This document shows positions 46,670 to 56,082 of a stretch of DNA of 64,000 bases, piece by piece. The stretch covers positions 2,355,277 to 2,419,276 of the forward strand of contig NC_037319.1 of the NCBI RefSeq assembly GCF_000143535.2. Reading direction: 5' to 3'. How positions within the stretch are numbered: position 1 is the first letter of the stretch; every line of letters begins with the position of its first letter. This DNA comes from Botrytis cinerea B05.10 (taxonomy: Eukaryota; Ascomycota; Leotiomycetes; Helotiales; Sclerotiniaceae). Under the pieces are notes generated by a model. The model did not search any database. It was not told the origin of the DNA and worked only from the letters and a program-made list of their open reading frames with translations. Made by a program: the position numbers and the translations under genes.

Positions 46670-49600
46670 CATCACCTCATGTTCTAAACCTTGTGCTTCG
46701 CATTTCCCAAATTACCCAACCCAAGTTAGAACACTAGCAATAGAGTTCTGCAGAATACTGAGTGAGCCATTTCATTTTGAATTACTTTTAGATCAAAGAT
46801 ATGGTGTTCAAAATATAGCCACTGGTCTTGATTCTCATATTGATTCGACAAAGTGATTGAGAGTACAGGGTAGCGCTTTGTAAATTCTTTGTTTATTCTT
46901 ATCATAACAATATAACTAATATGAAAAGAGTCTCAAATACAAAAGGTCAGTCTGGACATTATTGATCAAGATACCTAACCCATAGGTGTTGTGGTTCATG
47001 TTCTAAACATATTAATATGATTGTGTGGTGGGATTGAGCTTAACAATAGAACAACAACCAAATAAGCCACGATAAATTTGAGTACACAGACTTGATACTA
47101 GACTTGTAAGTTCTATGTATCTGAGCTTACAGTCTTCGATATGTATGTCGTTTTGGTAGCGCTCTCCGTGAGGTTTGTTGAAGGCGGCGAGGTAATTACC
47201 CATCAAGCCTTAGAAATGGAAGGTATGGCTTTCCGTATCAGTAACAAGTAAAATTATCTCTTGAAATATCAATAGTGAAATACGCTGACCGTTAGCTATA
47301 CTAATTCTCGTTCTAAACAATATTGAAGTTTAAGTCAAATTCCAGAGATATGTTTAGAACATGATTGGGTAGTTTGGAACACTGGAGAGTTACTTCATTC
47401 TATCCTATTTTTATGAAGATTTTTAAAGTATTTTTAGAATTCTCCAAAGCAGCTTTGGTAATATTCTATCAAGTACTTTGCTGGTTCTCGGACCGACGCA
47501 TATTAGGTACCTATTCAAAAGATTGAGATGTGGGAATTCGGACGCCAAGTGTAAGTGCCCAAGCTTTGACTAAGTAGATTTGCCGAGAATGTTAAAGCCA
47601 AAGCCTATCGCCTCATGTTCTAAACTCATGTAGGAGTTACCCTACAAATGTAGAAGTGTGTTTAGAACAACGAGATGTGATTGTAACATTATGTAACACG
47701 ATGGATCTTCTCTATGATGCTTAAGGTACATAGAAGTGGCTTTAAAATTGTCTCCGATCATCAAATTCTTGAGATCGTCCACTATCTCGCTTCGCCCACT
47801 TTGACCTCAACACGACAATAGCAAATCGGGACTGAGATTAAGAAATACATTCCCACAGTTTGAATTGGAGTCATATCTATAAATGATGACATTGCTTACA
47901 TACGGAGCCAAGTAAGTGGAATCATGTTCTAAACACATGTTCCAAAATGAGGAATTCCTGAGAATTGTTTAGAACAATATTGGAAACGATTGGCAAGTAG
48001 CTTGCTGTATGTCTGTGCATCAAAATTAATTTTCTATCAGAAACTGGTACTCAAATTTGATGTAGTACCGTCAAAACCAAACGGCACACTTGGAATAATT
48101 TCATTATTCTACTCAAACATGGACTATCCAAACAGGGCCAGAGATCGGAAGTTTGAAGCCCAACTATATGTAGGTTGGAGTAATTTGAGAATCAATTTTG
48201 TCTTTTCAGCCACGTCCCGCCGTGACAATCATGTTCCAATTTCAAGTCAAGGAAATGCACCATTTTATATTCGTGTTTAGAACAACAACTACGGGTGCTG
48301 CTGATATTCAACCTTCACAATTGAATTTGAACTTTCTTCCACTATCTATTACAACTATTCAATTTTAAGTTTCGTCTCATTTACTCTAGCACTATTTTGG
48401 CTATACATCGCTAAGCATTCTAAAACGTAACCACAACACTTTACATCACTATGAAGTCACCTCTAGATTATATTGAATGTCAAAGAACCATAATTATGAA
48501 TCATCTGAGATAATTGGAACAGTACGTAGTTGCATAGTTTCCATTCAGACTCGTGTTGGTACTAAGGTTCGTATTGGTGTGCTATTAGACAGAGGTAGTA
48601 CGGTGGTGTGTGTACACAAACAGCATATAGTGGTAAGAAGTATTGAACTCTATTGCCTTATACGAAGAGGTTGTGCTACTCTATATGCGTCTCTATCCCG
48701 CCCTCGTATGCGATGTGTCGGTGGAGTGGATGTGACCTGATATCACGTGATTACTACGTGTTTACACATACACATTGGTCTCACCCAAAGACGTCGTGGG
48801 GTCACGCTATCAATAGTAAGAATAAGCCATTAAACTGCTAGTGATTGGAACTTAACTTTATTTAGGGTTGAGTTGCATCGCTTCGTGTTAGATGTTCTTG
48901 TAAATTCCCAACCAGCCCACCCCGCCCCCCTTCTGCCCCTTTTCGCCTTTTACCTCCCTCCCCCCCTCTGTTCATTCCCTTCCAAATTCCTTACATATTT
49001 ATGTCGCTCAATCCACTGCTCAAATCTCATTCTCTTTTACTCATTATACCCTGTTCTAAACACCACTTACTTTTCGTCACCCGAATTCCCACAAAATTCT
49101 GTAATTATTCATGAGAGCTTGATCGGGCAATTATAAGCTCCATCTACGTCTCTATTTGATATTGAAATCCAATTACCACTGTAATAATGTCAATTAGCAA
49201 TCGGGAATCGTGTTCGAAATATGTTGTGGAAATGGGGAAATTCCATACACATGTTTAGCAGAAGATGGGATATATTCTCTGATAAGCTACTTACTTCATC
49301 GTCATTAAACTTTTTATCTGACTTTTAAACTATTGCTTCAGCTAAGAATAACTCGTCGCTGCTGAAAGCGGTCAATTACAGTATAAGTGCACGAATAGCC
49401 AAATTCAAACTTTTAATACACTAAATGTAAATCGGTATTTCTGGTGATGCTTATAAATAATTAAATTTCTTAAGAGTCTCAAAAATACTTTTGGTAATGT
49501 TCCAAGATAGATTGATTGTTCTAAACATATATTCATACTTTGGTGGTGAAAGTGCGGAGTGCTTAGAACTATGACGACCATGTTGAACAGTATATATTTG

Positions 49601-49890
49601 TATCTCAGGGACTTGGATACATCTCAATTATATGTAACTAGGCTTGTATTTGTTATAATTGTCGTTGAAGTAGTGTGATAGGTCGCCGTCGCAATGACCA
49701 CTATGGCACCATGATTTGGCTCGGTGGAGAACATGAAGTTGACCACAAAGGCGAATCCTGAAACCACTTCCAGATAGAGATTTATTTACTGATCAAAACG
49801 TCTCAGCTTAAGCTTCCAGTGGACTAATCAAACCTGTTCTAAACTTGTTTGAGTTATCCCACCAAAAACCCTTTCTTGTTTAGAACAGCG
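46670..49890. repeat. ~310 bp satellite with inverted-repeat module, block B
   Basis: The same module as block A recurs at 46681-46732, 47000-47052, 47310-47360, 47617-47668, 47926-47975, 48233-48282 (left arm decayed), 49212-49261 (both arms partly decayed), 49514-49569 and 49836-49886. Neighbours are spaced 304-320 bp apart. The 48.28-49.2 kb gap is three units long and holds a lone left arm at 49053. Flanking words such as CATGTTCTAAAC and TGTTTAGAACAA extend the arms to 10-12 bases in the best copies. Confidence 0.9.
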
Positions 49891-50194
49891 GGATAATGTA
49901 CTGAACTTATAAGAACTTCACGGATAGCATTTTCAATGTCATTCTAGAAGAAGTTGCTTGTCGTTTTCTCCTGCCTAGCTTGGATCAAAAGTTACCCATA
50001 AGGTGACGGGTGGCATCACCTTTGGTTGACTTTCGTGAGATCTCTGAACGTTTCAAACCAATTAGAATACCAGTCACGTAATTATTAGGGCTTAAGAGAA
50101 TGGACTGTGTGTTTGGATAATGATCTATACCACTAGGTGTTGTTCTATTCGCGATGGACAGTAATTTGACAGGCGGGGGCTAACTTATTAGAAT

Positions 50195-50545
50195 GAAAAG
50201 CTCCAGATAGATATCTATTTATGAAATATTAATAGTTTTGATTTTAAAAAGTATAGATTAGTTTATCAAATATATCAGATCTCAAGAAGCGGAATCTTGT
50301 CGAAGGACAGTATCAACAAATGAGTTAGGGTTACGGTTGGAGGGATAATTCCAAGAGCTTTGAAACCACTGACCTCCTTCGACTTTTTTGATATCTTAAA
50401 TACAATATCAGCCTTCCTCGACTTCTTTAGTATTTTAAATACAAGGATTAACAATACCGACGCCTTTCGTACAGTTTGGGAAGCGTTTTTTACAGAATCA
50501 TTTTGAATGAAAGGTAAACGAGTTCCTTTATCATTTGAAAACAAA
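50195..50545 (-). pseudogene. Chimeric decayed copy of two upstream loci
   Basis: Bases about 50195-50322 match 25990-26130 (tail of YRPRDP copy 2 and its 3' flank: AAAGCTCCAGATA, TATCAGATCTCAAGAAG, GGAATCTTGT). Bases about 50322-50545 match 30400-30655 (the K-T-P-K-K-S tail of the NADAR gene: AGAGCTTTGAAACCACT, CAGCCTTCCTCGACTTCTTT, TTTTGAAAACAAA). Differences are largely C-to-T and G-to-A. For instance a TTTTGGGTGTCTTGGGTACAAC segment of the source reads with A for G and T for C here. Not expressed as a protein in this form. Confidence 0.85.
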
Positions 50546-50559
50546 TGAATTTATATCAA

Positions 50560-50720
50560 GAAAGCAGGAAGGCAGATGAACTAAGCTTATTTCGGAAGGA
50601 GGAATTATATTCAGAAAGTAGGAAGGCAGATAAACTAAGCTTATTTAGGAAGGTGGAATTATATTCAGAAAGTAGGAAGGTAGATGGGAACCCGAAAGGA
50701 GGAAGGCAGATGAGAACCCG
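50560..50720 (+). repeat. 54 bp tandem repeat, three partial copies
   Basis: Units start at GAAAG(C/T)AGGAAGGCAGAT, at 50560, 50614 and 50668, continue CTAAGCTTATTT(C/A)GGAAGG and end GAATTATATTCA. The plus frame (50545-50784) is open through them as an E-S-R-K-A-D repeat but has no other support. Confidence 0.85.
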
Positions 50721-50895
50721 GAGGGTAGCCCGATTGTGTATGTATTATTATAGTGGAATCAGGGTTAGGATTAAAAAGCCTTAACACCCTTTTCTCGCTT
50801 AAATTACCGAATATGGAATGGATCGAGCGCATTGACATTTATTGACCCCATCAAAAAAAAAATTTCACAGCTCGGGCTTGCGAAATAATTGCGCC

Positions 50896-50958
50896 CTTCA
50901 AAATCTTCAAAATCTTCAAAATCTTCAAAATCTTCAAAATCTTCAAAATCTTCAAAAT
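50896..50958 (+). repeat. 9 bp microsatellite (CTTCAAAAT)7
   Basis: Seven exact units of CTTCAAAAT directly before the 224 bp array. Confidence 0.97.
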
Positions 50959-51830
50959 CTCACAATTCTATATTTCTCGTCTCCGGCCTGCGAAATGCGT
51001 CTACTATTGAAAAAATCGAAAATCTCAAAAATCTCAAAATTATGAAAGTTATGTATTTCTCGTCTCCGGCCTGTGAAATGCCTCTACCACATTAATAATT
51101 GTCACATTTTGAAAATTCTCAAAATTGTGTATTTCACGTCCCCGGCCTGTGAAATGCGTCTACTATTGAAAAAATCGAAAATCTCAAAATTATATATTTC
51201 ACATCCCCGGCCTGTGAAATGCATCTACTATTGAAAAAATCGAAAATCTCAAAAATCTCAAAATTATGAAAGTTATGTATTTCTCGTCTCCGGCCTGTGA
51301 AATGCCTCTACCACATTAATAATTGTCACATTTTGAAAATTCTCAAAATTGTGTATTTCACGTCCCCGGTCTGTGAAATGCGTCTACTATTGAAAAAATC
51401 GAAAATCTCACAATTCTATATTTCTCGTCTCCGGCCTGCGAAATGCGTCTACTATTGAAAAAATCGAAAATCTCAAAAATCTCAAAATTATGAAAGTTAT
51501 GTATTTCTCGTCTCCGGCCTGTGAAATGCCTCTACCACATTAATAATTGTCACATTTTGAAAATTCTCAAAATTGTGTATTTCACGTCCCCGGCCTGTGA
51601 AATGCGTCTACTATTGAAAAAATCGAAAATCTCACAATTATATATTTCACATCCCCGGCCTGTGAAATGCATCTACTATTGAAAAAATCGAAAATCTCAA
51701 AAATCTCAAAATTATGAAAGTTATGTATTTCTCGTCTCCGGCCTGTGAAATGCCTCTACCACATTAATAATTGTCACATTTTGAAAATTCTCAAAATTGT
51801 GTATTTCTCGTTCCTGGCCTGCGAAATGCC
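50959..51830. repeat. 224 bp higher-order tandem repeat, about four copies
   Basis: The word GAAAGTTATGTATTTCTCGT starts at 51044, 51268, 51492 and 51716, exactly 224 bp apart, and copies are almost identical. Each unit is itself made of three related sub-repeats, each with CC(C)CGGCCTG(T/C)GAAATGC followed by CTACTATTGAAAAAATCG or CTACCACATTAATAATTG. The CCGG..TG.GAAAT core resembles the CCGGGCTCGAAAAAT word of the adjacent gene set. Confidence 0.95.
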
Positions 51831-51876
51831 CCCTGCCTTTCAAATTTTCAAAATTTGAATAATCTTATTTCACGAT

Positions 51877-51891
51877 CCGGGCTCGAAAAAT
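51877..51891 (+). repeat. CCGGGCTCGAAAAAT word, site 1
   Basis: Located between the 224 bp array and the 52.0 kb gene and followed by AAATTGC. A diverged form, CTCGGGCTTGCGAAATAATTGC-like, sits at 50871. Confidence 0.75.
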
Positions 51892-52030
51892 AAATTGCAC
51901 GCTTTCAAAATTGATTAAAGTTATCGCAATATAATTATTTATTTTCTTTTGCTTTTCGCTTTTCTTTTATTTAGTTTAGTTTCCAATTTCCAATCTGAAA
52001 AGAAAACTCATTGAACTTATTACAATCACA

Positions 52031-52666
52031 ATGCAACGCATCAATATTGATGGAAATGGTCAGCGAGATGTTGCTACAAATCAAGATTTGGCAGACATGT
52101 TCAATGCAATGTGCTGGTCAATTAATCAAAAGGCGCCTGGTCTACTTATATTGTCGGAGCGAATCAACTTTGAAGAGCTCGCTGCATTTGTTAACCACGC
52201 TGGCTCGTTGATTGTTGGGATCTCGTCAAATCGCATTTACCACTTTCGAATCACTGCATTTCAATCCGATGAGGCCGCAGATCGCAATCGAGTAAATAAT
52301 GCAGAGAGAGCTTTGCACGCTTTGAAAAACGCATTTCAATTTGCAACCACGATTACCATTCACAATCAGAGCGTTTATCAATATTTCCCATATGTTGACA
52401 ATAAAGAAGGGCGTGGCATCGACAGCAGCCGGTTCGCTTTGAACTTTAGCGATAGGATAGTTCAGGAGATTCGATGTGCTTTTATGAATGGGGATTTGCA
52501 TTGCTCTGCATTTGATAATAATAACCATGAAGTGGAAGGTGTTATTAATTTAATTAGAGGGAGTCTTGTATCTGGTATCATAGATTATTTTGATGGAACG
52601 AATGTCATGGAGCGGTTGGCACAATATAATGGATGTCCAGGCTGCAGTTATTTATTTTCTTTTTGA
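52031..52666 (+). CDS. Hypothetical protein, 211 residues
   Basis: Not recognised. Intron-less, with the ATG at 52031 right after an A-rich stretch (TCACAATG). The sequence has normal globular composition with regular hydrophobic spacing (L-L-I-L-S-E-R-I-N-F-E-E-L-A-A-F-V, L-I-V-G-I-S-S-N-R-I-Y-H-F-R-I), an Ala/Asn-rich helix (N-A-E-R-A-L-H-A-L-K-N-A-F) and a C-terminal C-P-G-C. No signal peptide, no membrane helix. First of the same-strand genes of the candidate element. Confidence 0.6.
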   Translation: MQRINIDGNGQRDVATNQDLADMFNAMCWSINQKAPGLLILSERINFEELAAFVNHAGSLIVGISSNRIYHFRITAFQSDEAADRNRVNNAERALHALKNAFQFATTITIHNQSVYQYFPYVDNKEGRGIDSSRFALNFSDRIVQEIRCAFMNGDLHCSAFDNNNHEVEGVINLIRGSLVSGIIDYFDGTNVMERLAQYNGCPGCSYLFSF

Positions 52667-52957
52667 TTTTTTTCTAGCGCGATCAGGAGAGCATCACTTG
52701 ATTTGTCACAGAGGAAAAGGGGAGGAGTGTGCATGGTAGATATTGCAAGAGAATGAGAATTATTGAGCTTCGTTTAGGAATAATATTTTAAAACACCAGA
52801 ATATAAAGATCTTCAAATTTCTTTCGGATTTATTTCAAAACCTCAAAGTTCAATTCAGCACATCCTCTAGATTCAAGATTACCTTCAACGCTTCAAAATT
52901 TACTGTCACTTTCACCTTTTCTTTATATTATTTTATTGATAGCTCCTGCTCTTGAGA

Positions 52958-53495
52958 ATGGAAAATTTCCTTACAAAAGCTTTAAGTCCAACAGGAGCAC
53001 GTCGACTTTACTGGCTTGCAATATCGCCATGCACTAAACAAGAGTTCTGGTTAGTTATATCACGATTCAATTATTTTTACTTTTATTTAAAACGCGGATC
53101 GAAAAAGCTAATATAGGAAAGGGATCATATAAATGGAATTAAGCTCTGGTCGCCTGAAGAACCGAATAGTGAAAATCTGTTTTATGATATTTTTTCGATC
53201 GAGATGTATTTGAAAGCTGTGAAGCCAGGTATGTACAAATTGGTATTTTAGCTCTTTATTTACTAATGAAGCATTCAATAGAAAGTAAATGGGTTGAATT
53301 GCCACCCGAGGATTTTTATATTGGAATTGCTCATTTATTTGGTAAGGAATCTTAGGTGCTTCAAGTTTACATTTGATCTTCAAATTGCACTCTCTTTCAA
53401 GTGCACATTTGCTAATATTGAGCTGCCTAGGGGAGGATGAGCTTTTTGAGGAAGATGAGCCTTTTGAGGAGGATGAGCTTTTTGATTTTCAATAA
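52958..53495 (+). CDS. Small four-exon gene, possibly truncated by a nonsense mutation
   Basis: A spliced model gives 110 residues: exons 52958-53053, 53117-53228, 53282-53341 and 53431-53495. Junction phases agree and coding quality is good (F-L-T-K-A-L-S-P-T-G-A-R-R-L-Y-W-L, I-K-L-W-S-P-E-E-P, S-K-W-V-E-L-P-P-E-D-F-Y-I-G-I-A). The first donor (GTTATA) is weak, but a neighbouring GTTAGT does not keep frame. After the TAA at 53493 the same frame stays open and protein-like (E-Q-R-R-C-E-L-F-G-Y-W-E-G-D-I-L-N-A-M) to a TGA at 53631, and again beyond it. The gene may originally have been longer and be broken by two stops. Function unknown. Confidence 0.5.
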
Positions 53496-53633
53496 ATTGA
53501 TTTGAGCGAGCAGCGTAGGTGTGAATTATTCGGCTATTGGGAGGGCGATATTCTTAATGCGATGGGGCTTTTTGGAAATGTTAAGCCCGGCTTGAAATTT
53601 AATTTTGGTTGTGAGATCAACTTGGTCGTTTGA

Positions 53634-54321
53634 ATGGAATTCAAATTGCTTTGTGCAAAGGGAGTTAATTGCTTAGGTTTCCTTCAGCTCATTCCACATG
53701 AGGGTGCGTCAAATAAAAAGTTTTTGATATTCTATCTCGCAGCATTAATTCAATTATTGATTGATTAAATTTCGGTTAGAGTTTGATTCGGCTTTGATCT
53801 ATTGAGCTCGGTTCGATAATAGGTAGTGTATGCGATTGCATCACCGACAGCGCTTACGCTCACTCACTACTTAGCAAGCAATATAAATTCCTTATTGTCA
53901 ATACTTTTATTCAGTTCGATTGATTGAATGATTTTAATCACTATTTATTTGCTCGTCAAAGTAATATTTATTTTATTTCAATCAGTAAAATGAGCTAATG
54001 AAGTTGCAATGAATTGTAAATTTGATATATCAAAAAGGTCAAAAAAGGTCAAGGAAGAAGAAAAAAAGTGGGCTGAGTGCGCAATCTATAAAGGTGGGTG
54101 CACTCAATTGAAAGAGCGTGCAAGCTTGATTCAATTTTTTCAGTTTCAATACAGCTCTCAATCTAAACGCAAAAGCTCAACCTTCCTCCTTCTACAATGT
54201 AGGTTGAACCCTCTATTTTATTTTAATCAATACACTTTCAAGTATCTTACTTTAAGCTTCCAAGCTACATTGCGATTTTGCGCTTTCCCTCGAGGTGAAT
54301 CAAAACTGTCACTAAATAAGC
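53634..54321. other. Intergenic within the candidate element
   Basis: The frame of the preceding gene can be followed for about 25 codons past the TGA at 53631 and then loses coding character. A plus-strand frame at 54009-54329 overlaps the start of the next gene and is not supported. Confidence 0.35.
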
Positions 54322-55303
54322 ATGCCTGAAGAGTCTAAAGCGCAATCGCCCCCTTCTAACTTATTAAAGAATACATTATCAGCTTGTTATAAGTTTTGGA
54401 AAAGAAGTGAGGTATTTTTATTACTTGTTAGTGAATCAATGCCTTTACTAACATCTTCAAGATAAGCAGCCTCACTTCAACCACCCAAAACAAATCATTC
54501 ACTACCCAACTAAAGGATTGGCTTCGGAATACTGGGTTTGGTACATTGAGCGTTGGATCTCAGAGCGACAACCAAAAGCCAAGCGCTCCATTCGTTATAT
54601 AAACCCTTCTAGTAGCGGCGATCCAAAGGCTCACGAATCGCCAATCCAATATTCCTTACTTTCCCAAATCGATGCTTTAGCCAATGCAATTCAGATTTCC
54701 TCGACCGCTTATAAATCTCTCTATCATACTCCAACTCAATTCTCAAATTCATCCCTTCAAGAAAGTTGCACTAGGGTTGATATCCCAAGCACGCTATCGA
54801 AGCAAGTTCCCTCTATCAATTCAAAGCTAGCTGGCTCTATTGATTTGATTATTAATTCACAAGCAAAAAACAATCCGTCAACTATACTTGAAGTTTATAA
54901 ATCAAAGAAGGAAATTTTAAAAGATAAGGAAAAGACGCAAATTGATAAAATAAAAGGCGAGCAAAAAACTGCATTCAAAATCCAACAACATTGCAAAATC
55001 GATCAAAAAAGAAAAAAGCAACAAATTCAATTTCGAAAATTTATTTCCTCAAGAAAGAAAGAGCCAATTGCAAAAGGCAGTGAGAAACAAATTCGGGAAA
55101 TTGTTCATCGAAATATTCTATCAAAAGCTCTCACTCGAACTCGCGATTGTTTAATTGATAAAAAAAAAAGAGCTCTTGAAAGCAAGGCAGCATTTCGGTT
55201 AAGAAAGCTCGAGCTTGAAAAAGAGGAGAGGGAGAGCAAGTGGGTAGCGAGCATTTGGCGCGAGGAACAAAAGCAATTGCATGCAGAATCGTTCTTGAAT
55301 TAA
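54322..55303 (+). CDS. Hypothetical charged protein with helical Lys/Glu-rich tail
   Basis: Two exons, 54322-54406 and 54462-55303, over a 55 bp intron with donor GTGAGG, branch-like TACTAAC and acceptor CAAG, give 308 residues. The splice supplies the ATG. The second exon has none before its conserved-looking A-S-E-Y-W-V-W-Y-I-E-R-W segment. The first 130 residues are mixed. The C-terminal 160 residues are highly charged and helical (K-S-K-K-E-I-L-K-D-K-E-K-T-Q, then L-R-K-L-E-L-E-K-E-E-R-E-S-K-W). That suits a nucleic-acid-binding or coiled-coil protein. No known domain. Confidence 0.62.
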
Positions 55304-55354
55304 CGCAATTCGAAACGCTTTAGAGATTGCACTTTAATCTTTATCAATTGGAAA

Positions 55355-56077
55355 ATGCCTTTAAGTGCTCTAGCTCCAAATGACGAGCTTCTATATCCAA
55401 TGGAAAAAAGCTCTGAAAAGCGACCCTTGACCCCAAGCGCAACTCAACAATCGCGAAAGAGACATTCAATTCCAAGCTCAACATCAATTGCATTTTCAAA
55501 GGAAGGAGCAGATAATTGTTTTTCAAATTCTTTAAATGATCATGAGAGCGATCTCCACTCCAATAAAGTCAACAATCCACAACCTCAAGCTTTGAAAATT
55601 CAAAACAGCCGAGATGAATTTGCTAGATTGGATTCGCTGCCTCAAAATGTGAGAGGCGCAATTTTCGAAAGAGGGCAGCGGAATCAACAATACTCAAGCG
55701 AAAAGAGTAGCGCGAATAAATCAATCCTTGAAGAAGATCACAATAAGTTGATGGATGATGCAGCTAATGAATATAATAGCAGTTGCGATTGGGATAGTAG
55801 CAGCAATGTCGAAGAAGGTCGCTCACAAATTGGAAAAGTTTTTAACCCCTTTCACACCCCACCACTTACTCTCGCAAATCTTAATTCCTTTCAATTTTCC
55901 TCAATCCAAGATCGAAATCCCCACTCACAAGAGAGTTCCATCAGAGTAGGTGAAGAAGATTTTTCCCTTTATTCATTTGAGCGCTGCTCGCTCAGGTTTT
56001 TTGATATTTCTCGAGCCGGGCTCGAAAAATACATTTTTATCAATTGCAAGCGATTATCGTTTCAAAGTTTAAATTGA
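55355..56077 (+). CDS. Hypothetical protein, 240 residues, Ser/Asn-rich
   Basis: Intron-less frame from ATG 55355, only 51 bp after the previous stop. It is low-complexity and polar (S-A-T-Q-Q-S-R-K-R-H-S, then N-E-Y-N-S-S-C-D-W-D-S-S-S-N) with a short basic K-R-H motif. The last 25 codons run across the CGAGCCGGGCTCGAAAAAT word and are doubtful. The frame may instead splice into the following large gene, since donor-like GTGAAG at about 55951 and acceptor-like GCAAG near 56050 would join in phase. If so, this is its N-terminal exon. Confidence 0.5.
   Translation: MPLSALAPNDELLYPMEKSSEKRPLTPSATQQSRKRHSIPSSTSIAFSKEGADNCFSNSLNDHESDLHSNKVNNPQPQALKIQNSRDEFARLDSLPQNVRGAIFERGQRNQQYSSEKSSANKSILEEDHNKLMDDAANEYNSSCDWDSSSNVEEGRSQIGKVFNPFHTPPLTLANLNSFQFSSIQDRNPHSQESSIRVGEEDFSLYSFERCSLRFFDISRAGLEKYIFINCKRLSFQSLN
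56012..56030 (+). repeat. CGAGCCGGGCTCGAAAAAT word, site 2
   Basis: An interrupted palindrome (CGAGCC/GGGCTCG) followed by an A-run and, 10 bases on, CAATTGC. It lies just before the large gene. Confidence 0.8.
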
Positions 56078-56082
56078 AGCTA

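Noticed and set aside
42330..49890. Regular short repeats resembling a CRISPR array
   Set aside because: The repeats are inverted pairs within a 310 bp unit, not direct repeats with unique spacers, and the genome is clearly eukaryotic.
50545..50784. 79-codon ORF with E-S-R-K-A-D repeats
   Set aside because: Open only because a 54 bp repeat is a multiple of three; no start context or homologue was recognised.
54009..54329. 106-codon plus-strand ORF
   Set aside because: It overlaps the spliced first exon of the 54.3 kb gene in another frame and has no convincing protein character.
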